DNA of 64,000 bases from NCBI RefSeq assembly GCF_003130795.1, contig NZ_CP029357.1, forward strand, positions 186,001 to 250,000. Direction: 5' to 3'. Every line of letters starts with the position of its first letter. Position 1 is the stretch's first letter. The notes under the pieces were generated by a model. That model was not told the origin of the DNA and made no database searches. It saw nothing but the letters and a program-made list of their open reading frames with translations. Of the stretch, positions 8,007 through 16,951 are shown piece after piece. The stretch comes from Azospirillum thermophilum (GTDB taxonomy: Bacteria > Pseudomonadota > Alphaproteobacteria > Azospirillales > Azospirillaceae). The position numbers and the translations under genes are program-made.

Positions 8007-9110
8007 TCAGCCCCGCATCTCCTCCTCCATCAGCGCGTCGTCGCCGTCGACCGTGCCTGAGCCGCCCGCGACCGGCGGGACGGTGTCGCGCTCCACCAGC
8101 GGGCAATCCATCTTCACCTGCATCGGGCGCGGGGCACGCCCCTGGATGACCTCCGAGATCAACTGCTCCACCGCCCAGCGGCCCATCTCGTAGTTCGGCA
8201 GCAGCACGGTGGTCAGCGGCGGGCGGGTGTGCTGGGCGATCTCCTGGTCGTCGAAGCCGATCACGGCAATGTCGTCGGGCACCCGCAGCCCCAGTTCCTT
8301 CAGGGCCTCCAGACAGCCGACCGCCATCAGGTCGTTGCCGCAGAAGATCGCCGTCGGCGGGCGGGGCTCGCTCATCAGGGAGCGGGTGTGCCGGTAGCCG
8401 CTGCTGGGCGACCATTCCCCCTCGCGCACCATCTGCGGGTCGACCGGCAGATCGGCGGTCGCCAGTGCCTGCCGGTATCCCTTGTAGCGGTCGCGCGCCG
8501 CATCCATCCACGGTTCGCCGTTGATGAAGCCGATGCGGCTGTGCCCGGCACGGATCAGCCGTTCGGTCGCCGCATGGCCACCCGCCACATCCCCCGGAAT
8601 GACCGAGGAACGGCTGCGGTCCGCGGTGGTGCAGTTCAGCAGCACGGTCGGGATGCCGTCCAGCAAGGGCGGCAGCTCCACCTTGCGCGTGAAGATGGTC
8701 GAATAGACGATCCCCACCAGCGCCGGGTTGGCGAGAAGGGCCGCCAGGGACGCCGCTTCCAGCTCCGGATTGCTGCGGGTGGTGTGGACGGCGACGACGC
8801 AGTCATGCTCCCACGCCGCCTCCCGCGCGCCGTCGACCGACTGGACCGGATGCGGGCTGGTCGAGATCTCGTCCACCAGATAGCCGATCAGCGTCTTGGG
8901 CACCGGGCCGCTCGCCGGCAGCGGCTGGTGGCCGCGCGGCTCGAACTGGTAGCCGATCGCCCGCACCGCCTCCCACACCCGCTGCCGCGTCGCCTCGGAG
9001 ATGCGCGCGCCCGTCATGTTGTTCAGCACGAGCGACACGCTGGACTGCGAGACCCCGGCCAGCTTGGCCACGTCGGTCATCGTCGGTCGTCGTCTGCGTT
9101 CCGATCCCAC
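8007..9110 (-). CDS. LacI-family transcriptional regulator of the sugar ABC operon
   Basis: About 367 residues. The N-terminal helix-turn-helix is textbook LacI (MTDVAKLAGVSQSSVSLVLN then ISEATRQRV), followed by a periplasmic-binding-protein-like effector domain ending LISEVIQGRAPRPMQVKMDC. Start choice: GTG 9110 has GGGGAAG at good spacing. ATG 9080 begins exactly at the helix-turn-helix, and ATG 9140 is further upstream without a clear ribosome site. It is divergent from the sugar importer at 9345, so it most likely represses that operon and is relieved by the imported sugar or a derivative. The C-terminal acidic tail (about 20 residues) is unusual but short. Confidence 0.9.
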   Translation of the reverse strand: MGSERRRRPTMTDVAKLAGVSQSSVSLVLNNMTGARISEATRQRVWEAVRAIGYQFEPRGHQPLPASGPVPKTLIGYLVDEISTSPHPVQSVDGAREAAWEHDCVVAVHTTRSNPELEAASLAALLANPALVGIVYSTIFTRKVELPPLLDGIPTVLLNCTTADRSRSSVIPGDVAGGHAATERLIRAGHSRIGFINGEPWMDAARDRYKGYRQALATADLPVDPQMVREGEWSPSSGYRHTRSLMSEPRPPTAIFCGNDLMAVGCLEALKELGLRVPDDIAVIGFDDQEIAQHTRPPLTTVLLPNYEMGRWAVEQLISEVIQGRAPRPMQVKMDCPLVERDTVPPVAGGSGTVDGDDALMEEEMRG

Positions 9111-9344
9111 CGCTGCTTCCCCCTGGCCACGGCCCGGCATTGCTAATTATTACCATGTCATGATCGCTCCAAACAGAGGCTTTGGCAGCGCTACCCCTGA
9201 CCGGTGCCGCAATACTTTAGCGCATGTTGACCAATAAAATTACCTCGCGCATGCTGCGCCCCTGTCGATGCTCCGCTTAGCAAACAAACCAAAAGGCGCC
9301 ATCCCGATGCGGACCGGGCGGGCTGCGAGACAGGAGGGAAGACC
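9111..9344. promoter_or_regulatory. Divergent control region between the LacI regulator and the sugar ABC operon
   Basis: A 234-base region, more AT-rich than its surroundings. The best operator candidate is GGCAGCGCTACC at 9184-9195, a near-palindrome centred on GCGC as many LacI-family operators are. TTGACC at 9227-9232 is a possible -35 toward the importer, and TAATAATT read on the minus strand near 9146-9153 is a possible -10 toward the regulator. None of these is strong by itself. A sequence ending GGAGGGAAGACC precedes the ATG at 9345. Confidence 0.4.
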
Positions 9345-10328
9345 ATGATCACGTTCGACGTGCGGCGCCTCGCCGTGGGTCTGGCATGCGCGGCCGCCAC
9401 CTTCGTGGCGGCATCGGCGGGGGCGCAGGGCTTGCCGGCGATGAAGCAGAAAGAGACCTACAAGGTCGGCTTCGCCCAGACGGAGAGCAACAACCCCTGG
9501 CGCATCGCCCAGACCGAGAGCATGAAGGCCGAGGCCGCGAAGCGGGGCTGGCAGCTCGTCTACACCGATGCGGCCGGCTCGGCCGCCAAGCAGGTGGCCG
9601 ACGTCGACAGCATGATCGCCCAGGGCGTCGACCTGATCTTCCTGGCCCCGCGCGAGGAGAAGCCGCTGGTGCCCGCCGTCATGAAGGCGAAGCGCGCCGG
9701 GATTCCGGTCATCCTGCTCGACCGGACGGTCGACGAGAGCGTCGCCAAGGCCGGCCGCGACTATGTCACCTTCATCGGCTCCGACTTCGTCGAGGAAGGG
9801 CGCCGTGCCGCGCAATGGCTGGTCAAGGCGACCAACGGCAACGCCAGGATCATCCAGCTCGAAGGGACCGCCGGCTCGTCCCCCGCCAACGACCGCCGCA
9901 AGGGCTTCGAGGAGGTGATCGCCAAGAATCCGGGGATGAAGATCGTCGCCAGCCAGTCCGGCGATTTCGTCCGGGACAAGGGGCGGCAGGTCACCGAGAC
10001 GCTGCTGCAGGCCCATCCCGACGCCACCGCCATCTACGCCCACAACGACGAGATGGTGATCGGCGCCATCGCCGCGGTCGAGGCGGCGGGCAGGACGCCG
10101 GGCAAGGACATCCGGCTCGTCTCGATCGACGGCACCCGCGACGCGCTGCAGGCGATCATCGACGGCAAGCTCGGAGCCACCGTCGAATGCAGCCCGCGCT
10201 TCGGCCCGAAGGCCTTCGATACCGCGCTGCGCTATGCGAAGGGCGAGAAGATCGAGCCGAAGATCATCAACGAGGACCAGTTCTTCGACGCCTCCAACGC
10301 CGCGGCGAAGATCGGCGAGGCATTCTGA
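9345..10328 (+). CDS. ytfQ: Sugar ABC transporter periplasmic binding protein (YtfQ family)
   Basis: A 327-residue periplasmic binding protein of the ribose/galactofuranose type. A signal peptide covers about residues 1-27, cleaved after AASAGA. The mature protein starts its first strand at YKVGFAQTESNNPWR and carries DLIFLAPREEKPL, IQLEGTAGSSPANDRRKGF, SQSGDFVRDKG, YAHNDEMVIGAI and SIDGTRDALQAI, all in the order seen in E. coli YtfQ. Sugar specificity (galactofuranose or another aldose) cannot be fixed from sequence. First gene of a four-gene importer whose order (binding protein, ATPase, two permeases) is that of ytfQRT-yjfF. Confidence 0.92.
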   Translation: MITFDVRRLAVGLACAAATFVAASAGAQGLPAMKQKETYKVGFAQTESNNPWRIAQTESMKAEAAKRGWQLVYTDAAGSAAKQVADVDSMIAQGVDLIFLAPREEKPLVPAVMKAKRAGIPVILLDRTVDESVAKAGRDYVTFIGSDFVEEGRRAAQWLVKATNGNARIIQLEGTAGSSPANDRRKGFEEVIAKNPGMKIVASQSGDFVRDKGRQVTETLLQAHPDATAIYAHNDEMVIGAIAAVEAAGRTPGKDIRLVSIDGTRDALQAIIDGKLGATVECSPRFGPKAFDTALRYAKGEKIEPKIINEDQFFDASNAAAKIGEAF

Positions 10329-10432
10329 TCCGGAGCGCGGCGCCCGGTCCGGCCGTCCGGGCGCCGACGGGGCCGATCCCGGTCCCAGGACCACCCCCGG
10401 TCTCAGGACCAACAACCTGTGGATCAAGCGTG

Positions 10433-11974
10433 ATGGGCGCATCTCCACTGCTGTCGATGCGCGGCATCGGCAAGCATTTCGCCGGGGTCGCGGCATTGAC
10501 CGATGCTTCCCTGGAGGTCGGGCGCGGCGAGGTGCATGCGCTGATCGGCCAGAACGGGGCGGGGAAATCCACCCTCATCAAGATCCTGACCGGCGCCTAC
10601 CGCCGCGACGTCGGCGAGGTGCTGTTCGACGGCCGGCCTATCGATCCGTCCTCGCCCAAGGACGCCCGGCGCCTGGGAATCAGCACCATCTACCAGGAGG
10701 TCAACCTCGTCCCCTTCCGCTCGGTCGCCGAGAACGTCTTTCTCGGCCGCGAGCCGCGCCGGTTCGGGCTGATCGACTGGCGCCGGGTGCATGACCGCGC
10801 GGCGGAGCTGCTCCGCCGCTTCGGGATCGAGATCGACGTGCGCCGGCCCCTCGGCAGCTACAACATCGCCGTTCAGCAGATGGTCGCCATCGCCCGCGCC
10901 GTGTCGTTCGATGCCAGGCTGGTGGTGATGGACGAGCCCACCTCCTCCCTCGACGAGCAGGAGGTGGAGATCCTCTTCGGCGTCATCCGCCAACTGAAGG
11001 AAAGCGGCGTCTCGGTCATCTTCGTCAGCCATCGCCTCGACGAGCTCTATGCCGTCTGCGACCGCGTCACCGTCATGCGCGACGGCCGCACGGTGGCCGC
11101 CAGCGCCATGCGGGACATCGGCAAGCTGGAACTGGTCTCCACCATGCTCGGCCGCCGCATGACCGAGGTGGAGCGCGGCGGCGCCACCGGATTCACCGGA
11201 TCGGCCCATCACGGGCGGGAACCGCTGCTGGCGGTCGAAGGGCTGCGGCAGGGCCGCCGGGTGCAGGACGCCAGCGTCGAGCTGCGGGCCGGCGAGATCG
11301 TCGGGCTGGCCGGGCTGCTCGGCTCCGGCCGGACGGAGGTCGCCCGGGTGCTGTTCGGGGCCGATGCCCTGGAGGGCGGGACGTTGCGCCTGAACGGCCG
11401 TCCCGTGCGCTTCCAGAGTCCCGCCGACGCGATCCGCGCCGGCATCGGCTTCTGCTCGGAGGACCGCAAGAGCGAGGGCATCATCCCCGACATGTCGATC
11501 CGCGAGAACATGACGCTGGCGCTGTTGCCGGCCATGTCGCGGGCCGGCATCGTCGACACCTACCACCAGCAGTCGGTCGTCTGGACCTTCATCCGCCGGC
11601 TGGGCATCAAATGCGCCTCGCCGGACCAGAAGATCCGCGAGCTGTCGGGCGGCAACCAGCAGAAGGTGCTGCTCGCCCGCTGGCTCTGCATGAACCCGAA
11701 GGTGCTGCTGCTCGACGAGCCGACGCGCGGCATCGACGTCGGCGCCAAGGCGGAAATCCAGGCGCTGATCCAGGAGCTGGCGGACGGCGGCATGGGCGTC
11801 CTGATGATCTCGTCCGAACTGGAGGAACTCGTCGAGGGGGCGGACCGCGTCGTGGTGCTGCGCGACGGCCGCACGGTCGCGGAACTGGATGGCGATGCGG
11901 TGAGCGAGCCGGCGCTGATGCACGCCATGGCGCACGGCCACTCCCAGGATCCGGCGGAGACCGCCCATGGCTGA
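10433..11974 (+). CDS. ytfR: Sugar ABC transporter ATPase, double-domain (YtfR family)
   Basis: A 513-residue fusion of two ABC domains. Domain 1 (about 5-240) has Walker A GQNGAGKSTLIKIL and Walker B LVVMDEPTSSLD. Its signature is degenerate (YNIAVQQMVAIARAV), as in YtfR. Domain 2 (about 255-500) has a degenerate Walker A GLLGSGRTEVARVLFG but an intact signature LSGGNQQKVLLARWL and Walker B VLLLDEPTRGIDVG. GIGFCSEDRKSEGII is diagnostic of the ribose-type family. GTG 10430 is an equally possible start. It energises the two permeases that follow. The gap from the binding-protein gene is about 100 bases. Confidence 0.92.
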   Translation: MGASPLLSMRGIGKHFAGVAALTDASLEVGRGEVHALIGQNGAGKSTLIKILTGAYRRDVGEVLFDGRPIDPSSPKDARRLGISTIYQEVNLVPFRSVAENVFLGREPRRFGLIDWRRVHDRAAELLRRFGIEIDVRRPLGSYNIAVQQMVAIARAVSFDARLVVMDEPTSSLDEQEVEILFGVIRQLKESGVSVIFVSHRLDELYAVCDRVTVMRDGRTVAASAMRDIGKLELVSTMLGRRMTEVERGGATGFTGSAHHGREPLLAVEGLRQGRRVQDASVELRAGEIVGLAGLLGSGRTEVARVLFGADALEGGTLRLNGRPVRFQSPADAIRAGIGFCSEDRKSEGIIPDMSIRENMTLALLPAMSRAGIVDTYHQQSVVWTFIRRLGIKCASPDQKIRELSGGNQQKVLLARWLCMNPKVLLLDEPTRGIDVGAKAEIQALIQELADGGMGVLMISSELEELVEGADRVVVLRDGRTVAELDGDAVSEPALMHAMAHGHSQDPAETAHG

Positions 11975-12965
11975 ACTGAGCCTGAGCAAGCGCAGCGAAG
12001 CCCCTGCCCGGCGGATGGGCCGCCGGATGCGGGACTGGGGGGCGCCGCTCGCCCTGCTGGCCCTGCTGGTCTTCAACGTCGCCGTGACGCCGAACTTCCT
12101 GACCTGGCAGACCTTCTTCGTCAACCTGACGCAGGTCGCGACCATCGTGATCGTCGCCGTCGGGATGACGCTGGTCATCGCCACGGGGGGGATCGACCTG
12201 TCGGTCGGCTCGCTCATGGCGATCGCCGGGGCGCTCGCCCCGCTGATCCTCGGAGGAAGCCTGTTCGGCCCGCTCGACCCGACCACGGCGGTCGCGCTGG
12301 CGCTCGGGGTGCCGGTGCTGGTCACGGCGGCGCTCGGTCTCTTCAACGGCGTCCTCGTCACCGGCTTCCGCATCCAGCCGATCATCGCGACCCTGGTCCT
12401 GTTCATCGCCGGGCGGGGCATCGCGCAGGTGATGACCAACGGCAATCTGCAGACCTTCTCCAACCCGTCCTTCCAGTGGATCGGGCTGGGGCGGATCTCC
12501 GGGGTGCCGGTGCAGGCGGTCCTGATGGTCGTCATCGTGCTCGCCATGGCCTGGGTGCTGCGCGCCACCGTCTATGGCCGCCACGTGCTGGCGACCGGCG
12601 GCAACGAAGGGGCGGCGCGTCTGGCGGGCATCCCGGTGGCGCGGGTCAAGCTGGCCGTCTACGCCATCAGCGGGCTGCTGTCGGGCATCGCCGGCCTGAT
12701 CGTCATCTCCATCAACTCGTCGGCCGACGCCAACCTGATCGGCCTCGGCATGGAGCTGGACGCCATCGCCGCCGTGGCGGTCGGCGGCACGCTGCTGACC
12801 GGCGGACGGGCGACGGTGATCGGCACGCTGCTCGGCGCGCTCATCATCCAGCTCGTCCGCTACACGCTGCTCGCCAACGGGGTGCCGGATGCCGCCGCCC
12901 TGGTGGTCAAGGCCGCGATCATCCTGCTGGCCGTCTGGCTGCAACGTCAGGGAGCATCCCGATGA
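11967..12965 (+). CDS. ytfT: Sugar ABC transporter permease (YtfT family)
   Basis: A 332-residue inner-membrane permease of the ribose/xylose type with about nine to ten hydrophobic segments. The family motifs GMTLVIATGGIDLSVGSLMAIAG (split here only for description) and ATGGNEGAARLAGIPV, the latter including the EAA-like loop that docks on the ATPase, are present. The start overlaps the end of the ATPase gene by eight bases, indicating translational coupling. It works with the YjfF-type permease as a heterodimer. Confidence 0.91.
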   Translation: MAELSLSKRSEAPARRMGRRMRDWGAPLALLALLVFNVAVTPNFLTWQTFFVNLTQVATIVIVAVGMTLVIATGGIDLSVGSLMAIAGALAPLILGGSLFGPLDPTTAVALALGVPVLVTAALGLFNGVLVTGFRIQPIIATLVLFIAGRGIAQVMTNGNLQTFSNPSFQWIGLGRISGVPVQAVLMVVIVLAMAWVLRATVYGRHVLATGGNEGAARLAGIPVARVKLAVYAISGLLSGIAGLIVISINSSADANLIGLGMELDAIAAVAVGGTLLTGGRATVIGTLLGALIIQLVRYTLLANGVPDAAALVVKAAIILLAVWLQRQGASR

Positions 12966-13984
12966 CCGCCCCGACCACCACCCCGATCACCGCCGGATCC
13001 ATGCCTCCTCGCCGCCGCAGCCTCGGCGCGGCCCGTGCCGCCAGCCTGATCGGCCGGCAGGGGGTGCTGGTGGCGCTGTTGCTGCTGATCCTGTTCGGGG
13101 CGCTGCGCTACGACAATTTCCTCGGCTCCTACAACGTGCTGAGCCTGTTGCGCTACAACGCCATGTTCGCGCTGGTGGCGCTCGGCATGTGCTTCGTCAT
13201 CATGACCGGCGGGATCGATCTGTCGGTCGGGGCCGTCGCCGCCATGGCGAGCGTCGTGTCCGCCCTGGTCAGCCCCTACGGGCTGGTGCCGGCGCTCGCC
13301 GCCGGAATCGGGGCGGGGCTGCTGACCGGGCTGGTCAACGGTCTCGTCATCGCCTGGGGCGGCATCCTGCCCTTCATCACCACGCTGGCGACGATGCTCG
13401 CGGCCAACGGGATGGCGCTGCTGCTCGCCGGCAACCAGTCCGTCTCCGTGTCGTGGGAGGGCCTGTTCATCGAGCTCGGCCAGGGCGACCTGTTCGGCCT
13501 GCCGGTCCCGGCCCTGATCGCCGCCGCCGCCTACCTGCTCGGCTCGCTGGCGCTGAACTACACGGCCTTCGGCCGCAACACGCTGGCGGTCGGCGGCAAC
13601 GAGGAGGCGGCGCGCCTGATGGGCCTGCCGGTCCGGCGCGTGAAGATCGCCGTCTACGTCCTCTCCGGCGGGCTGGCCGGGCTGGCCGGGGTGATCCTGG
13701 CATCGCAGTTCGGCGCCGGCCAGCCGACCGAGGGGGCGGGGTGGGAGCTGTTCGCCATCGCCGCCGTGGTGGTGGGCGGAACGCTGCTCACCGGCGGCAT
13801 CGGCTCGGTCGGCGCCACGCTGTCGGGCGTCCTGCTGCTCGGCCTGATCTTCAACATCCTGAATTTCGAGAACGGCCGCGGGGCCATCAGCCTGAGTGCC
13901 TACTGGCAATCGGTGATCCGCGGTCTCTTCCTGCTCGTCGTCGTCGTTCTGCAAAGCCGCCTGACGGCGCGGCGGACCGGCTGA
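12962..13984 (+). CDS. yjfF: Sugar ABC transporter permease (YjfF family)
   Basis: A 340-residue second permease. It shows the same architecture as its neighbour, with FVIMTGGIDLSVGAVAAMAS and the coupling loop AVGGNEEAARLMGLPV. ATG 12962 overlaps the preceding stop (ATGA). About 30 N-terminal residues rich in Pro/Thr precede the first membrane segment (GVLVALLLLILFGAL). A heterodimer of YtfT- and YjfF-like subunits is the known arrangement of this importer subfamily. Confidence 0.91.
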   Translation: MTAPTTTPITAGSMPPRRRSLGAARAASLIGRQGVLVALLLLILFGALRYDNFLGSYNVLSLLRYNAMFALVALGMCFVIMTGGIDLSVGAVAAMASVVSALVSPYGLVPALAAGIGAGLLTGLVNGLVIAWGGILPFITTLATMLAANGMALLLAGNQSVSVSWEGLFIELGQGDLFGLPVPALIAAAAYLLGSLALNYTAFGRNTLAVGGNEEAARLMGLPVRRVKIAVYVLSGGLAGLAGVILASQFGAGQPTEGAGWELFAIAAVVVGGTLLTGGIGSVGATLSGVLLLGLIFNILNFENGRGAISLSAYWQSVIRGLFLLVVVVLQSRLTARRTG

Positions 13985-14031
13985 CGGGACTTCTCCACCA
14001 CCGCGCGTTTTCCTGAGGGAGCACTGCCACC

Positions 14032-14829
14032 ATGACCGGCCGCTATGATTCCGCCACCCTCGACGCCCTGGCCGAGACCGTCAGGCGCGACAGCTATGTC
14101 GTCCTGAAGGACCATCTGCCGAAGGCGACGCTGCAAGCCTGGAGGGAGGCGTTCCAGCCCCTGTTCGACCGCCATGTCGAACGGGAGGGGCACATGCAGA
14201 ACCGCGGCAAGGGCCGCTTCTACGTCACCTTGCCGTTCGACGCCCCGTTCGCGGACCCGGAAATCTTCGAGGACGAGGATATCCTGGGCGTCGTCCAGCG
14301 CCTCGTCGGCCCCGACCCGGTGTTCTGCCAGCTTGCGACCGACACGCCGGTTCTGGGATCGGAGCATCAGGAGATCCATCGCGACACGCCGCCCCTGTTC
14401 CCGGAATGGGGCCGCGAGACGCCGTCCTTCCAGCTCGCCGTGAACTTCGCGCTGTGCGACGTCACGCTGGAGAACGGTCCGATCGAGATCGCCAGGGGAA
14501 CCCACCTGATGAACCGGGACGAGGCCCTGGCGAAGATCAGGTCCGGCGAGATCCCGCTGGAGACGGTGCCGATGGCGCTGGGCGACGTGATGATCCGCGA
14601 CGTCCGTCACCTGCACCGCGGAACGCCCAACCGCACCGATCAGCCGCGGCCGATGGTCGTGCTGGGCTACAGCCGCCGCTGGCTGTTCCGTCCGGAGGTC
14701 AGCATCCGCGTTCCGCGTTCCGTCCACGCCCGCCTGTCCGATCGCGCCCGCCATCTGCTGCGCTTCAACCCGGTGGTCGACAGTCTCGACGACGGCCAGA
14801 CGGAGCAGTATCAGGCCTTCGCCTACTGA
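14032..14829 (+). CDS. Phytanoyl-CoA dioxygenase (PhyH) family protein
   Basis: A 265-residue Fe(II)/2-oxoglutarate-dependent oxygenase of the PhyH family. The metal-binding HxD is in EIHRDTPP (H116, D118), the distal histidine in RHLHRGTPNR (H195), and an arginine suitable for 2-oxoglutarate follows in DQPRPMVVLGYSRRW. Many bacterial PhyH proteins act on small polar substrates rather than phytanoyl-CoA. Placed 47 bases after the last permease with GAGGGAG upstream, it is probably co-transcribed with the importer and may hydroxylate the imported compound. Substrate unknown. Confidence 0.85.
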   Translation: MTGRYDSATLDALAETVRRDSYVVLKDHLPKATLQAWREAFQPLFDRHVEREGHMQNRGKGRFYVTLPFDAPFADPEIFEDEDILGVVQRLVGPDPVFCQLATDTPVLGSEHQEIHRDTPPLFPEWGRETPSFQLAVNFALCDVTLENGPIEIARGTHLMNRDEALAKIRSGEIPLETVPMALGDVMIRDVRHLHRGTPNRTDQPRPMVVLGYSRRWLFRPEVSIRVPRSVHARLSDRARHLLRFNPVVDSLDDGQTEQYQAFAY

Positions 14830-14842
14830 TCCCTGAATCCGG

Positions 14843-14875
14843 ACGGGCGCCGGCCGGTGGCACGGCGCCCGTTTG
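14843..14875 (+). terminator. Intrinsic terminator after the sugar operon
   Basis: Perfect 10-base arms ACGGGCGCCG (14843-14852) and CGGCGCCCGT (14863-14872) around a 10-base loop, followed by TTT. It lies between two convergent genes, 13 bases after the oxygenase stop and 16 before the end of the chemoreceptor gene, so it could serve both directions. Confidence 0.75.
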
Positions 14876-14888
14876 ATCCACCGCGTCC

Positions 14889-16838
14889 TCAGCCGGCGCG
14901 GACCTCGCTGATGAAGCGCTCGACCTCCTGCGACAGCCGTTCGGAGTCGCGGAACAGGGTGCCGGCGGCGTCGAGCACCTGATGGGCGGCGGTACCGGTG
15001 CCGTCGGCGATCTGCTGCACGCCGCCGATGTTGTGCGAGATCTCCTGCGTTCCCGCCGCCGCCTGCTGCACGTTGCGGGCGATCTCGCGGGTGGCCGCGT
15101 CCTGCTCCTCCACCGCCGCCGCGATGGTGGTCGACACCTCGTTGATCTGCGTCACCACCGCGGCGATCGCCGCGATGGCGCCGACCGCCCCGTTCGTCGC
15201 CTCCTGCATCGAGGCGATCTGGGCAGAGATCTCCTCGGTCGCCCGCGCCGTCTGGGTCGCCAGATGCTTGACCTCCGACGCCACGACGGCGAAGCCCTTG
15301 CCGGCCTCTCCCGCCCGCGCCGCCTCGATGGTGGCGTTCAGCGCCAGCAGGTTGGTCTGGCTGGCGATCTCGTTGATCAGATGCACCACCGCGCCGATGT
15401 TGCGCGCCTGGTCGGCCAGGAGCTGCACGTTGCGCGACGCCTCGTCGGAGCGCTGGGCCGCCTGCTGGGCGACCTGGCTGGAGTGGTTGACCTGCCGGGT
15501 GATCTCGCCGATCGAGCTGGTCATCTCCTCCGCCGAGGCCGCCACCGTCTGCACGTTGACCGAGGCCTCCTCGGCCGCCGCGGCGACGGCGGTGGCGCGC
15601 AGCCGGCCGTCCTCCGCCATGTCGGAGAGCTGCTGCGAGTTGGACTTCATGCGGCTCGCCGCCGAAGTGACCTGGCCGACGATCGCCTTGACGTTGGCCT
15701 CGAAGGTGTCGGCCATGCGGCGCAGGGCGCCGCGCTTTTCCTGCTCCGCCTGCTCGCGGGTGCGCCGGACCTCCTCCTCCATGGCGCGGTTGTGGGCGAG
15801 GGTCTCCTTGAAGATCTCCAGCGAGCGGGCCATGGCGCCGATCTCGTCGCGGCGGTCGAGCGCCGGGATGGTGACGGTGAGGTCGCCGGCGCTGAGCCGC
15901 GACATCGCCCGGGTCATGCTGGTGATCGGCCGGGCGACGATGCGCACGATCAGCAGGCCGAGCAGCGGCACGACGAAGACGATGGCGCCGATGACGGTGG
16001 CGGTCAGCGCCTTGGAGAGCAGACGCATCGGCGCCATCACCTTCTCCTGGTCCATCGACACGCCGACGTACCAGGTGAGGCTGGGCAGCCCCTCGATGCG
16101 GTAGAAGCTGACGAGCTGGCTGTTATCGGCAATGGTGGCGCCGCCGGCCGGCTTGTAGCCGGAGGGTTTCATCACCTTGGCCTCGTCGGGATGCACCAGC
16201 ACCTTGCCGTCGCCGTCCACCAGGAAGACGAAGCCCTTGCCGCCCAGCTCGATCGAGCGCAGGAAGGACTGCAGGGCATCCATCGACAGGTCGGCCCCGG
16301 CGACGCCCCGCAGCTTCCCGTCGGCGGTGACCGGCATGGACGCGCCGATGACGATCTTCTTCGTCCGGGCGTCCTGATAGGGCTCCGACATGGTCAGGCC
16401 GTTGACCCTGACCGCCGACTGGTACCAGGGCCGCTTGCGCGGGTCGTAGCCGGCGGGAAATTCCGCGGCGACGGAGGAGACCATGCGGCCGTCCGCCTCG
16501 GCGCCGAAATAGACCTCGGAGAAGACGTCGCCGAGCGTCTTGCGCGACACCAGCGACAGCAGCGCACCGGGCTCAGCACCGGTGATGTCCTCCGTGACGG
16601 TGCGGACGAGGATCAGCCGGCCGTCCAGCCATTTCTGGATGCCGTCGGCGGCGCCGACGCCGGCCGCCCGCACCTTCTCATCGAGCTCGGTCTGGAGCGA
16701 CTGGGACGACAGCAGATAAATCCAGAGTCCGAGCACGCCGACCGACAGCGTGATCAGCGCGGTGGCAGCCATCAGGATCTTGTGGATGAACTTTTTCTGC
16801 GGTGCTGTGCCGGTCAAGGCGGTCGATGGCTGCTTCAT
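14889..16838 (-). CDS. Methyl-accepting chemotaxis protein with periplasmic Cache domain
   Basis: A 649-residue transmembrane chemoreceptor. TM1 is about residues 19-43. A periplasmic double-Cache region spans about 48-275 ([61 protein letters not shown]), the type that binds amino acids or small organic acids. TM2 is about 281-305. HAMP follows, then the methyl-accepting signalling domain with the hairpin tip [20 protein letters not shown]. It would couple to CheA/CheW. Ligand unknown; the neighbouring serine and acetyl-phosphate-type genes make an amino-acid or carboxylate ligand plausible. Confidence 0.93.
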   Translation of the reverse strand: MKQPSTALTGTAPQKKFIHKILMAATALITLSVGVLGLWIYLLSSQSLQTELDEKVRAAGVGAADGIQKWLDGRLILVRTVTEDITGAEPGALLSLVSRKTLGDVFSEVYFGAEADGRMVSSVAAEFPAGYDPRKRPWYQSAVRVNGLTMSEPYQDARTKKIVIGASMPVTADGKLRGVAGADLSMDALQSFLRSIELGGKGFVFLVDGDGKVLVHPDEAKVMKPSGYKPAGGATIADNSQLVSFYRIEGLPSLTWYVGVSMDQEKVMAPMRLLSKALTATVIGAIVFVVPLLGLLIVRIVARPITSMTRAMSRLSAGDLTVTIPALDRRDEIGAMARSLEIFKETLAHNRAMEEEVRRTREQAEQEKRGALRRMADTFEANVKAIVGQVTSAASRMKSNSQQLSDMAEDGRLRATAVAAAAEEASVNVQTVAASAEEMTSSIGEITRQVNHSSQVAQQAAQRSDEASRNVQLLADQARNIGAVVHLINEIASQTNLLALNATIEAARAGEAGKGFAVVASEVKHLATQTARATEEISAQIASMQEATNGAVGAIAAIAAVVTQINEVSTTIAAAVEEQDAATREIARNVQQAAAGTQEISHNIGGVQQIADGTGTAAHQVLDAAGTLFRDSERLSQEVERFISEVRAG

Positions 16839-16951
16839 GATGGTCCTCTACGCGATGGCGCGCCTTGACCGGCGCCGCCACGGCGGGCCGTGGCAGCGTC
16901 CTGGTGGTGGCGTCTTGGGTGGCGACTTCTTGATCGGGGGCATGGCGGCGG

